Assembly (NCBI RefSeq): GCF_000614185.1
Contig: NZ_BAKM01000018.1
Coordinates: forward strand, 1-64,000
Source: Phocaeicola sartorii JCM 17136 = DSM 21941
Lineage (GTDB): Bacteria > Bacteroidota > Bacteroidia > Bacteroidales > Bacteroidaceae
DNA length: 64,000 nucleotides
Direction: 5' to 3'
Both the position numbers and the translations under genes were made by a program. This document shows, piece after piece, positions 38,278 to 45,745 of this stretch (its first letter is position 1; the number at the start of each line of letters is the position of its first letter). The notes under the pieces are model-generated. The model ran no database searches, was not told where the DNA came from, and saw only the letters and a program-made list of their open reading frames with translations.

Positions 38278-39219
38278 TTACAACCTCATTCCCCGTTTGC
38301 GTTTCTTCTTCCTGCGAAGTATTTCCGCCATTTCCTGATCGGTTTCCGCATCAGAGGCATTGTAAGATGAGCCGTTGCTGTTCAGCAGTCCCAACGAACC
38401 GTTGAACAATTCACTTTGTGCCGTTCCGAATGGTGCGCTCGGTGTAACTGCCTCATGTACTTTGGCTGTCATTCCCATACGTTCCTCATACCTGTTGTGC
38501 CGCAAGGTAGCATCAATCTTGGTATAACTGAAACGCCTGTCCACTTTGGAACCGTTGAAACGGTATCCGTTCTTGATGAAGACCACGCCCTGTATTTCGT
38601 CCGTCTGCCCTTTGTGGCTGAAAAGCACTTCCACGCCCTGCCGTTTTAGGTTGGCGACAAGCACGCTCCAGTTACCACACCTGCAGACTTCGGTTTTGAG
38701 GATGTCGTAAAGCTCGTACCTTGTCTTGTCCGGCTCTTTCAGGCGGTTGCGCTTGACATTATCCTTACCGCCAGCCATGTGCAAGCCGTATTTCTGCGTA
38801 AGATCTTTGCAGATACGGGCGCTTCGCAATCGCTCGTGCTTGTCCGAAATGGTGTTGCCGTTGTTGTCAATGCGGTTGAAGGCGATATGCACGTGCGGAT
38901 GCTCCTTGTCGAAATGTCGGGCGATGAAGAACTGCGTGTCCTTGATTCCCATCTTTTTCAGATATTCAAGAGCGATGCCCGCCATGACGCGGTTAGTCAG
39001 GCGTGGCTCATCCTCTTTGGAGAAACTTAACGCGATATGTCCGACAGGCTTCGCAACCTTGTTGTTCATCTGCCATTGGACGTTGAAACTCATGGCGATG
39101 GTTTCCCTGTTTTCCATGAACAAGCCATCGGATGCGACAACTTGGGCGTTCTTGTCTTTGTCAAGTATGTAATTCACCACACCCTTGAAGTCGCTTCCCT
39201 TTACGATTTTCGCCATCAT
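38278..39219 (-). CDS. Mobilization relaxase (MobA/BmgA type)
   Basis: About 313 residues from ATG 39219. The relaxase domain has GVVNYILDKDKN near the start, then HIALSFSKED and the metal-binding HUH motif HPHVHIAFNRID. The C-terminus is basic (RRKKKRKRG). It nicks oriT and carries the strand during mobilization. The open frame extends upstream to 39276, but MMAKIVKGSDFKG at 39219 is the family start and overlaps the mobC stop by 4 bp (ATGA-type coupling). BmgA-like enzymes of Bacteroides elements pair with a MobC/BmgB accessory protein, as here. Confidence 0.88.
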   Translation of the reverse strand: MMAKIVKGSDFKGVVNYILDKDKNAQVVASDGLFMENRETIAMSFNVQWQMNNKVAKPVGHIALSFSKEDEPRLTNRVMAGIALEYLKKMGIKDTQFFIARHFDKEHPHVHIAFNRIDNNGNTISDKHERLRSARICKDLTQKYGLHMAGGKDNVKRNRLKEPDKTRYELYDILKTEVCRCGNWSVLVANLKRQGVEVLFSHKGQTDEIQGVVFIKNGYRFNGSKVDRRFSYTKIDATLRHNRYEERMGMTAKVHEAVTPSAPFGTAQSELFNGSLGLLNSNGSSYNASDAETDQEMAEILRRKKKRKRGMRL

Positions 39220-39578
39220 ATCCCTATCTTGGTCAAGAGTTCGTGAATCCTTGCCACCGCCACCTTGCAGTCCCACTGTTCATCGTGGAACCCTCCGGCG
39301 TTAGCCTTGCGTGCAAGCTGGTTGAGATTGTTCGCCATGCCGCAGAGCTGGCGGATGTATCCGGCGTGTTCCTCCGACAGCCGTTCCCTCACATGACCGT
39401 TCCGGAAACATTCCCTCATGTATTCGCTCGGCGATATGCCTGCCTCATGCGCCCGTGTCAGCAAGCAGAAGTAGTCGGCTGCCGCCATTTTCACGCCAAT
39501 ACGATAGCTCAGCTTTTCCGCCGTTTCCTTTTTCGGGCGACCGCCCTTGTTACGTTTCTTATATTCCTTATGCTCCAT
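39216..39578 (-). CDS. MobC/BmgB-type mobilization accessory protein
   Basis: 120 residues, basic N-terminus (KKRNKGGRPKKETAEKL) and a ribbon-helix-helix-like segment (YRIGVKMAAADYFCLLTRAH), then the MobC signature LCGMANNLNQLARKANAGG. It assists the relaxase in oriT recognition and strand opening. It lies between the candidate oriT (39654-39695) and the relaxase gene, the expected order. Confidence 0.88.
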   Translation of the reverse strand: MEHKEYKKRNKGGRPKKETAEKLSYRIGVKMAAADYFCLLTRAHEAGISPSEYMRECFRNGHVRERLSEEHAGYIRQLCGMANNLNQLARKANAGGFHDEQWDCKVAVARIHELLTKIGI

Positions 39579-39653
39579 TTTCTACTTTCAATGCTGTTAC
39601 TGATTATACTGTATAGACCAACGGGATTCCACCTCCTGTAGCTTGGATGGTGG

Positions 39654-39695
39654 GTAGCAAGCGGTTTCGGTACACCCGAAACACAAACTTGCTAC
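39654..39695. other. Candidate oriT (nested palindrome upstream of mobC)
   Basis: GTAGCAAG (39654-39661) pairs with CTTGCTAC (39688-39695), and inside it GTTTCGG (39664-39670) pairs with CCGAAAC (39676-39682) around TACAC. This compact nested inverted repeat is 76 bp before the mobC start, in a gap between replication and mobilization genes, as is typical for oriT. The nick site is not identified. Confidence 0.6.
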
Positions 39696-39751
39696 TTCCC
39701 AATCCTTGAAGAATGAGTTTCGGGCAGCTCCCGTTTTTGCTGTTTGGAATG

Positions 39752-40690
39752 TCATAGTCCCAATCCTTTCTTCTTCTGTTTTACGATAGTTCTTGGTGGT
39801 GGACTAACGGCTAAATCCTGCCGTTTGCCGCACAGGTAATCGTTCAGGTCTTTGTGTCCTTTGTAGTTGTCGGAGAAATCGCGGATGCGTCCGGCGAACT
39901 CTCTTTCCAGTTCTCGGTACGCATTTCTTCCCGCCTCGTCATTATCAAGCAGGCAATGGATGCGCCCGTACCCGTGCAGCACATCTACGGCTTTGGAAAC
40001 ATTGGAGACGGAATTGAGGATGACATAATCCTGCCTGTCAAGGTTGGGCATGGCCGGACAGTTCTTCATCCGCAACGTGAGGAAGGAAAGATAGTCCGTC
40101 ATGCCCTCGAACACGAGGCATTTCTCTCTCAGCTCTCCCTGTTGCCGGATATGGCTGATGTCCTTCGGTGCGATACAGCCTTTGAAGAAACGGTTACGAA
40201 CCTCATATCCTCCAGCCACGTTCGGGAACCCGATGGCGAAATAGGGCTTGCCGTTATGGATGAAGTGCAGTTCCCTACATTCCGGTTTTGCCAAAGCTAT
40301 GTTTATACCCCGTTCCTGTAAGTAGCGGAGCAGTGCCGGATGGGTGAGTTCTCCCACTTCCAGGTGTTGGAAGCTCGGTTCGGATGCCTGCTGGCGAAAA
40401 GAGAAAGACACGGGACGGATGTGTGGAGCCTGTTCCGCTATCCTGCCAAGCAGGTAAGGCACATAGTCGGATGCGTATAGTTCCTGTGCCAGCGTGATGA
40501 TGTTGCCGCCCCTGCCCAGCCCGTAATCGAACCACAGGTTACGGTCGGTATTCACCTTGAACGAGGCTTCCGTTTCCTCTCTGAACGGGGATTTGTACCA
40601 CAGGCTGTTTCCCTGTTGCTTTACGGGCGTGTAGCCCAGACTTTGCAGATAGTCCGCGATTCTGATTTGTTTGGCTTCTTGTATAGTCAT
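39752..40690 (-). CDS. Toprim-domain primase-like protein
   Basis: 312 residues. The N-terminal ~100 residues resemble the zinc-finger/primase entry domain of DnaG-like proteins (SLWYKSPFREETEASFKVN; FDYGLGRGGNIITL), although a full CHC2 zinc site is not evident. The C-terminal half is a Toprim domain (CLVFEGMTDYLSFL; IHCLLDNDEAGRNAYREL, with the DxD-type acidic residues). It would act in priming or replication of the excised or transferred element, with the primase-helicase gene upstream. Confidence 0.85.
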   Translation of the reverse strand: MTIQEAKQIRIADYLQSLGYTPVKQQGNSLWYKSPFREETEASFKVNTDRNLWFDYGLGRGGNIITLAQELYASDYVPYLLGRIAEQAPHIRPVSFSFRQQASEPSFQHLEVGELTHPALLRYLQERGINIALAKPECRELHFIHNGKPYFAIGFPNVAGGYEVRNRFFKGCIAPKDISHIRQQGELREKCLVFEGMTDYLSFLTLRMKNCPAMPNLDRQDYVILNSVSNVSKAVDVLHGYGRIHCLLDNDEAGRNAYRELEREFAGRIRDFSDNYKGHKDLNDYLCGKRQDLAVSPPPRTIVKQKKKGLGL

Positions 40691-40710
40691 AATCTTACAA
40701 TGGATTTAGT

Positions 40711-40956
40711 GATGAATGGAAAAACGATAATTTGATGAATGTACACATTATTTCACTGAATGACAGCATGGTACATATTCATCGTCCTTTCATCAAAGTA
40801 CTCGCCAAAAGAGAAATTCATCATTAACGGTGACGGGCATAGCTTGTCAGTCTCATTTCTACTTTTCATCTTCGGAATACTTTTGATGAACATCTGATGA
40901 GGATGTAAACCTGTATGTTTCAGTATGGTTATATGCTTGTTCATCATTTCATCAAA
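40711..40956. repeat. Iteron-like TTTGATGAA repeats
   Basis: Four copies of TTTGATGAA/TTCATCAAA (40731-40739 +, 40789-40797 -, 40882-40890 +, 40948-40956 -) plus at least five TTCATC/GATGAA half sites lie in 250 bp between the two replication genes. A short open frame (40753-40947, 64 codons) overlaps them but resembles nothing. The arrangement suggests a Rep-binding or origin region. Confidence 0.45.
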
Positions 40957-40960
40957 ATAA

Positions 40961-42166
40961 TCAGAGAGTTGTCAGATATTCTTTTGTCACGGTATAGAAC
41001 CTTCCGGTTTTCCGTATGGGCGAATAGTGACATTCACGGGTACAGTCCACTTGGTAGGTGGTATAGGTAAGCGTATTAGGTGCAGGCGTGAGTTTCCAAC
41101 ACTCTTGCAATACTTTCCGTACTTGGTGCTTCTCCACCTTTACCTGCGAGTGTACCAGCAAAAGAAGAACATCGTTATAGCAGAACGAGAACGTGTCCGT
41201 GCCTGTACTGTCCATGATGTCGAGTATAAGCTCGCACATCTCGATTTCCAGACGGTTGCGGTTGCTGCGGATAATCTTGCGCAAGGCTTCGGTATGCAGC
41301 AATGAGGGAGCGAACCACATCCGGCTTTCTTTTTTCGTTGCCATTGCCCTGTGCTGCAAATGATGCAGGAAAGCCGGGATTTCCGCCTTCAGCTTTTGCA
41401 GAAAGTCGGTATCATCTGATTGCAGGCGGTTTATCTTGCGCACCCAATAACGTGTTTCGCCCGCGTCAATGATGACAGGCAAATACTCGTTGTTGGAACA
41501 CAGCACGAACTTGGCGAAGAAGGCTATCTCGTCACGGTCTTTGCCTTTGGCTTCCACCTTGTAGGAGAGTGTGGTGCTGAGGTTCTTCAACCGCTCGCTG
41601 TCCTCCCTGCGGTTGAGCAGCACCTCGTCCACCACGATGAGCAGCTTGCCCGTCCAGTCGGAATTGAACTGGCTGCGGAAATCCTCGTTGGTGTTGAACG
41701 TGACGTTGTTCTGAAACACGGCTTTCAGGAAGTTCAGGAACGTGCTTTTGCCTGTGTTGCGCTCTTCCGATACCAACAGCAGGATAGGCAGTTTTTGAAC
41801 AGGTTGCAGGTAGAGCAGTTGCAGGTAATCCATGCCTAACTCGTACTGTTCACCGAAGATGTGGTGTACTAATGAAAGGATACAGGGAAACTCGCCTTGT
41901 TGCGGGCGGTGCTCAATCGGCTCGTAGAGGTTCAGGAACTTGTCCACTACAGGACGGTAGTCCACATGGTCGGGGACGGTGCAGAAGCCGTCATACTTCG
42001 GCACGGTGGCGAGATAGTCCTTGCCGTAGTCCTGCCGCAGCGTCTCGTTGTTCCACACGATGCGTTTCCTCACATAGCCACCGTTCAGACGGGGCTGGTT
42101 CACTAATTTGTAGAGGGTCGTACCTACCCGTATGAACTCCTCCTTTTCTGTATTTTCTTTCTTCAT
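40961..42166 (-). CDS. Primase-helicase family NTPase (DUF5906/SF3-like)
   Basis: About 401 residues from ATG 42166; the longer frame to 42241 adds a Cys-containing leader that looks unnatural, and ATG 42160 is also possible. P-loop SEERNTGKSTFLNFL, Walker B LLIVVDEVLL and SF3-like motif C (FAKFVLCSNNEYLP) are present. A winged-helix-like C-terminal part ends in RFYTVTKEYL. Such proteins replicate mobile elements and phages. It probably works with the Toprim protein downstream. Confidence 0.82.
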   Translation of the reverse strand: MKKENTEKEEFIRVGTTLYKLVNQPRLNGGYVRKRIVWNNETLRQDYGKDYLATVPKYDGFCTVPDHVDYRPVVDKFLNLYEPIEHRPQQGEFPCILSLVHHIFGEQYELGMDYLQLLYLQPVQKLPILLLVSEERNTGKSTFLNFLKAVFQNNVTFNTNEDFRSQFNSDWTGKLLIVVDEVLLNRREDSERLKNLSTTLSYKVEAKGKDRDEIAFFAKFVLCSNNEYLPVIIDAGETRYWVRKINRLQSDDTDFLQKLKAEIPAFLHHLQHRAMATKKESRMWFAPSLLHTEALRKIIRSNRNRLEIEMCELILDIMDSTGTDTFSFCYNDVLLLLVHSQVKVEKHQVRKVLQECWKLTPAPNTLTYTTYQVDCTRECHYSPIRKTGRFYTVTKEYLTTL

Positions 42167-42300
42167 CGGCATCTTGATTTTATGATTGTCAGATGTTTGT
42201 CTGGCGCAAAATTCGGCAATACAAACAAGACGGATTGACAACCCACACGTGACTCACGTAAGATTTTCTTGGATTTGGCTTAAAAGCATACAACAAAAGC

Positions 42301-42335
42301 CCGAAGAAGTGCCTTTCTAATGGGTTTTTCTTCGG
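42301..42335 (-). terminator. Hairpin after the integrase operon
   Basis: CCGAAGAA (42301-42308) pairs with TTCTTCGG (42328-42335) across a 19-nt loop, on the 3' side of the small gene that follows the integrase. A strong T-run is lacking on the minus strand. Confidence 0.4.
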
Positions 42336-42355
42336 ACTTAGTAGTACGTATTGTT

Positions 42356-42436
42356 GATAAAACGGCAATACGTCTGTTCAACTGACCACCAATACGTTTT
42401 ATCAGCAGTACGTTTTATTGATAATGCGTTTTATCG
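42356..42436. repeat. Direct and inverted CGTTTTATC repeats
   Basis: GATAAAACG (inverted, from 42356), TACGTTTTATC (42393), TACGTTTTATT (42409) and TGCGTTTTATC (42425) lie in 80 bp between the integrase operon and the primase-helicase gene. The regular ~16-bp spacing of the three direct copies suggests a protein-binding array (operator, iteron or recombinase arm sites). Confidence 0.45.
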
Positions 42437-42499
42437 GCAATAGATTGACACATAAAGATTTGTCGGTTTCACTATTTTATGTCGCCATATCATTGGGCT

Positions 42500-42883
42500 T
42501 TATGCTTGATAATTAGACATATTGTGAATACCCAGCGAAAAGAAGAATGTTGTTTTCTCTTTTCGCAAGTATAGCCTTTCAAAAACGGCATTGCGCACCA
42601 GTTCCGCCCCAAAACTGTTGATGTGGAAAGCAAGCGCGACTATCATCGGGAAACTGAACACATCGGCATGATATCCGTTCTCCAGCCGGGCATACTTCTG
42701 TGCCTCTTGCCCTTTCAATACACCGCTTTTATACACGGCTTTGATGGCGGCACGGAGTGTCGGGACGATTACCCCGAACAGTTCCACCAATTCCGGTTCG
42801 CTCATCCATATATCAGTGACATTCTCCGTCATGATAATATTGCCGGATTCATTCATTGTTATGATGTTTCTTCCCATACTCAT
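42500..42883 (-). CDS. Hypothetical protein behind the integrase, possible DNA-binding
   Basis: 127 residues. The segment MSEPELVELFGVIVPTLRAAIKAV looks like a helix-turn-helix, and the remainder (DVFSFPMIVALAFHINSFGAELVRNAVFERL) is helical. No firm family assignment. Its start overlaps the integrase stop by 4 bp, so it is co-translated and may act as an excision or regulatory factor; this is inferred from position only. Confidence 0.6.
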   Translation of the reverse strand: MSMGRNIITMNESGNIIMTENVTDIWMSEPELVELFGVIVPTLRAAIKAVYKSGVLKGQEAQKYARLENGYHADVFSFPMIVALAFHINSFGAELVRNAVFERLYLRKEKTTFFFSLGIHNMSNYQA

Positions 42884-44103
42884 GACATCGTTATCCCGTT
42901 AAACGTCTTGCTCAATTTATCACCGAACATCGTCAAGTCATTGTCGAGTTTCTGCGTGGTTATCTTTGCGTAGATTTGGGTTGTGACGATATTCGTATGT
43001 CCCAATACACGGCTTACGCTCTCGATGGGCATGCCCTTGCTCAACGCTAATGTTGCGAAGCCATGACGACTGCAATGAAATGAAATTGACTTGGTTATAC
43101 CACATTCCTTTATCATCCGTTTCAGAGGTTTACAGACAGACCAGTAGTTCAAGCCGGGGAATATGCGGTTGTCTTTCTGTATCGGTCGGTAGCGTTCGAT
43201 TATCTGTAAGGGAATATCCAGCAGCTTCACTTGAAAGGGGACTTTTGTCTTGTGGCGTTTGGACAATATCCACTTCTCGCCGTTCACCTCCACTATGTTG
43301 TCATTCGTCAGTTCCTGAATGTCCACGAACGACAAGGCGGTGAAACTGGCAAAGACAAAGATGTCACGAATGTATGCGAACTTGCTATCCTCGAACTCAT
43401 GTGTCATGACCGCTTTCAGTTCATCTTCCGTCAGATATTCCCGCTCCTTTACATTGGGGCTGATATGGAACTGTGCGAAAGGGTTGCGTGGAATCAGTCC
43501 GTTGAAGTGCGCACGCATCACCACGCCTTTCAGCCACATACATTTCTCCCATATCGTCCCGTTATGCAGTCCGGCTTCAGTCGAGAGGTATGCGGCGAAC
43601 TCCTTGATGAAATCGGGAGTAAGTTCCGGCATAGCCATGTCCGTACGCTTGTAAAATGACTTGATGAACGCCGCAACATAGTTCCTTGCCACCACACGTG
43701 AGCGGTAGGTAGCCATTGTACGGTCTTTTCCCACACGCTTCTTGAACACCTCGTTCTCACGGTCAAAAGCCTTGAGCAGGGTTTCATACTCACTGCCGAT
43801 TCCCTGATAGGCGTTGCGTACCATTTCAGCCGTGACGAATGCCTCACGGTCGGATATGCGCTGGTAATGCTTGATGATTTGCGCCTTGATGTTGTCCAAA
43901 GCGAGGTTAATATCCCGTGCCTCGCGGCTCTTGCCCTTCGCCTTGTTGCCTTTCACGTCCCAAAGCGTTTTCGGGATGCTCTGCTTGCAACTGAACTGCG
44001 CTACAGTCCCGTTGATTGTAACCCGTCCCATGATGGGGACAATGCCGTTTTTCTCCTTGCTGCCGTTCACATAGAACAGCACCTTGAATGTGCTTCTTGC
44101 CAT
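42880..44103 (-). CDS. IntDOT-type tyrosine integrase
   Basis: 407 residues: N-terminal arm-binding domain, SAM-like core-binding domain (about 100-215) and catalytic domain. The catalytic residues are Lys in SKRHKTK, His343/Arg346 in HCSRHGFA, His369 in LGHTN and Tyr378 in TTQIYAKI. The first catalytic Arg of the superfamily is Ser258 (TALSFVDIQ), the hallmark of IntDOT, where this position is Ser259. TAACTTTG (44127-44120 on the minus strand) is a close -7 box. It catalyses integration and excision at the GTAnnTTTGC sites and faces inward from the right end. Confidence 0.93.
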   Translation of the reverse strand: MARSTFKVLFYVNGSKEKNGIVPIMGRVTINGTVAQFSCKQSIPKTLWDVKGNKAKGKSREARDINLALDNIKAQIIKHYQRISDREAFVTAEMVRNAYQGIGSEYETLLKAFDRENEVFKKRVGKDRTMATYRSRVVARNYVAAFIKSFYKRTDMAMPELTPDFIKEFAAYLSTEAGLHNGTIWEKCMWLKGVVMRAHFNGLIPRNPFAQFHISPNVKEREYLTEDELKAVMTHEFEDSKFAYIRDIFVFASFTALSFVDIQELTNDNIVEVNGEKWILSKRHKTKVPFQVKLLDIPLQIIERYRPIQKDNRIFPGLNYWSVCKPLKRMIKECGITKSISFHCSRHGFATLALSKGMPIESVSRVLGHTNIVTTQIYAKITTQKLDNDLTMFGDKLSKTFNGITMS

Positions 44104-44419
44104 ACTCGTTTTTTGTTTGCAAAGTTATTACTCAACGAGTTAGACCTTGATATGCCAACCTGTGCCACAAGCTGCCAGATACAACACGGTGTGTTAAAAA
44201 TCGCCATCCGGCGGGTAACGATTTGGAGACCGTTCTGCTTCATAAATCCGCTTTCCTTTGCGTTACCCCGTTTTTTTTACCTGTCCTCATTTGGCTCCGC
44301 AAACGCCTTATTGACAGGCGTTACGAAGACATTTGTCCCTTTTTATTCGTTTTTTCCAGAGATTTTGCGTAAGTTTGCACGAAAATTCACCATGTAAAAT
44401 AAACCAATAAAGAAAGAGG
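44104..44419. other. Right end of the element and gtrA upstream region
   Basis: It contains the integrase -7 box (44120-44127, minus strand), a hairpin-prone AAACGCCTT...AGGCG stretch near 44303-44329, and GTAAGTTTGC at 44369-44378. No gene or tRNA was recognised, so the element did not insert at a tRNA gene. Confidence 0.5.
44369..44378 (+). other. Candidate right attachment site, also the gtrA -7 box
   Basis: GTAAGTTTGC matches the CTnDOT attB core GTAnnTTTGC and contains TAAGTTTG, a -7 box that would start transcription near 44385, some 35 nt before the gtrA ATG. Whether it is attR, a promoter or both cannot be settled from one sequence. Confidence 0.5.
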
Positions 44420-44809
44420 ATGAAAGCATCAGTACGTTTAGTTCGTTTTGCTACGATAGGAACCTTAAATTATCTTATTACCATGTTAGTGATATGGATT
44501 GTAATGAGTTACTTCTCATTCAGAGGAAACTATATAGTAGCAAATATTATGGCATACCTCATCGCTCAGACTCATAATTTTATATGGAGCAAATATTGGA
44601 TCTTTCCTTCCAGCAATCCCCAAAACAGTCTTGGGCAACAAATAATGCTCTTTTGTACCGCTTTCGGTATTGCCTATGGCATACAACTTCTTTTTGTAAT
44701 ACTGATGATCGAAGCAATAGGCCTCAAAGAATTTACAGCACAATTCATTGGAATAATAATCTATGGAGCTGTTAATTTTATGGTGAACAATAGAATAACA
44801 TTCCGATAA
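44420..44809 (+). CDS. GtrA-family membrane protein
   Basis: 129 residues with four predicted transmembrane helices (first near residues 8-30) and the GtrA pattern RFATIGTLNYLITMLVIW and NFIWSKYWIF. GtrA-type proteins are thought to flip or translocate polyprenyl-linked sugars for surface glycan synthesis. The SDR gene starts 16 bp later, so the genes gtrA-SDR-VOC/GNAT likely form one operon. Its promoter appears to have been reshaped by the mobile element. Confidence 0.85.
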   Translation: MKASVRLVRFATIGTLNYLITMLVIWIVMSYFSFRGNYIVANIMAYLIAQTHNFIWSKYWIFPSSNPQNSLGQQIMLFCTAFGIAYGIQLLFVILMIEAIGLKEFTAQFIGIIIYGAVNFMVNNRITFR

Positions 44810-44825
44810 ATATATTTCAAAACTT

Positions 44826-45701
44826 ATGGCAGACAATTATATAGAAAGACAATACGAGCAATATGAAGCCCGAAAGGCTGCATGGGAAAAAAGCCGCAAA
44901 CATGGAAAGAAGAAAACGATCTCCGTCAAGCCTCAACCAAAGGAACTGACAGACAACGCTATCAGACTTCCTAGAAAAGCATTCATCACAGGAGGTGCCG
45001 ATGGTATCGGGAAAAATATAGTGAAAGCTTTCCGCAACTCACAATACCAAGTCGCCTTTTGTGACAAAAATGAGGAGTTGGGAACACTGACGGCCAAAGA
45101 GACCGGAGCAATTTTCTATCATGTCGACGTAAGTGATAAAGAGTCCCTTGAGGAGTGTATGCACGACCTTTTTGAAAAGTGGGGGGATGTGGACATCATT
45201 ATCAACAACGCCGGAATAAGCGAATTCTCCCCCATCACAGAAACCAGTGTGGAAGATTTTGACAAAATTCTATCCATCAATCTGCGACCTGTATTTATCA
45301 CCTCACGCACATTAGCTTTGCATCGCAAATTCCAGGCAGAAAATCATCCGTATGGCAGAATTATCAATATCTGCTCCACCCGTTATTTAATGAGCGAACC
45401 GGGTAGTGAAAGTTATGCGGCTTCCAAAGGAGGAATCTATTCACTGACTCATGCGCTTGCTTTATCCCTTGCCGACTTCCATATCACCGTAAACTGTATT
45501 TCGCCGGGATGGATTCAAACTAATAATTACGAACAACTACGCCCTGAGGATCATGCCCAACATCCATCAAAACGAGTAGGAAAACCGGAAGACATAGCAC
45601 GCATGTGTTTATTTTTATGTCAAGAAGAAAACGATTTCATCAATGGACAAAATATCATCATCGACGGTGGAATGACCAAAAAGATGATTTATCTAGAATA
45701 A
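44826..45701 (+). CDS. Short-chain dehydrogenase/reductase with N-terminal extension
   Basis: 291 residues. The first ~50 residues are charged and probably helical, which is unusual for SDRs (about 250 residues). The Rossmann motif TGGADGIGKN is followed by NNAG, then catalytic Ser (INICSTRYL) and YxxxK (SYAASKGG), and the C-terminal ISPGWIQT. Classical SDR, NAD(P)-dependent, resembling 3-oxoacyl-ACP reductases; the substrate is unknown. Confidence 0.85.
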   Translation: MADNYIERQYEQYEARKAAWEKSRKHGKKKTISVKPQPKELTDNAIRLPRKAFITGGADGIGKNIVKAFRNSQYQVAFCDKNEELGTLTAKETGAIFYHVDVSDKESLEECMHDLFEKWGDVDIIINNAGISEFSPITETSVEDFDKILSINLRPVFITSRTLALHRKFQAENHPYGRIINICSTRYLMSEPGSESYAASKGGIYSLTHALALSLADFHITVNCISPGWIQTNNYEQLRPEDHAQHPSKRVGKPEDIARMCLFLCQEENDFINGQNIIIDGGMTKKMIYLE

Positions 45702-45745
45702 AAACGAAACTGTAAAAAATATATACAACAGATAAACAATCACCC

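Larger units (their letters stand above)
28002..44378. mobile_element. RteAB-bearing CTnDOT-like integrative mobilizable element (~16.4 kb)
   Basis: Between hsp20 and gtrA lie an IntDOT-type integrase at the right edge, replication genes (primase-helicase, Toprim), MobC and relaxase with a candidate oriT, an RteA/RteB-like pair, and cargo. All genes point left. No conjugation (tra) genes are seen, so mobilization would need a helper element. GTACATTTGC (28002-28011) and GTAAGTTTGC (44369-44378) match the CTnDOT attB core GTAnnTTTGC at the expected edges and are proposed as attL and attR. Because this motif also contains the -7 promoter consensus, the exact ends are tentative, but an integrated element is well supported. 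Confidence 0.8.

Noticed and set aside
40753-40947. 64-codon minus-strand frame between the replication genes
   Set aside because: It overlaps the TTTGATGAA repeat cluster and resembles no known protein.
28651-44300. GGGGTAAAAAAAAGGTAA-type similarity between the two element ends
   Set aside because: The matches at 28653 and about 44272 do not align as direct repeats and are explained by poly-A/T composition.
44104-44400. tRNA gene at the integration site
   Set aside because: No cloverleaf or T-loop motif was found, so insertion into a tRNA gene is not supported.
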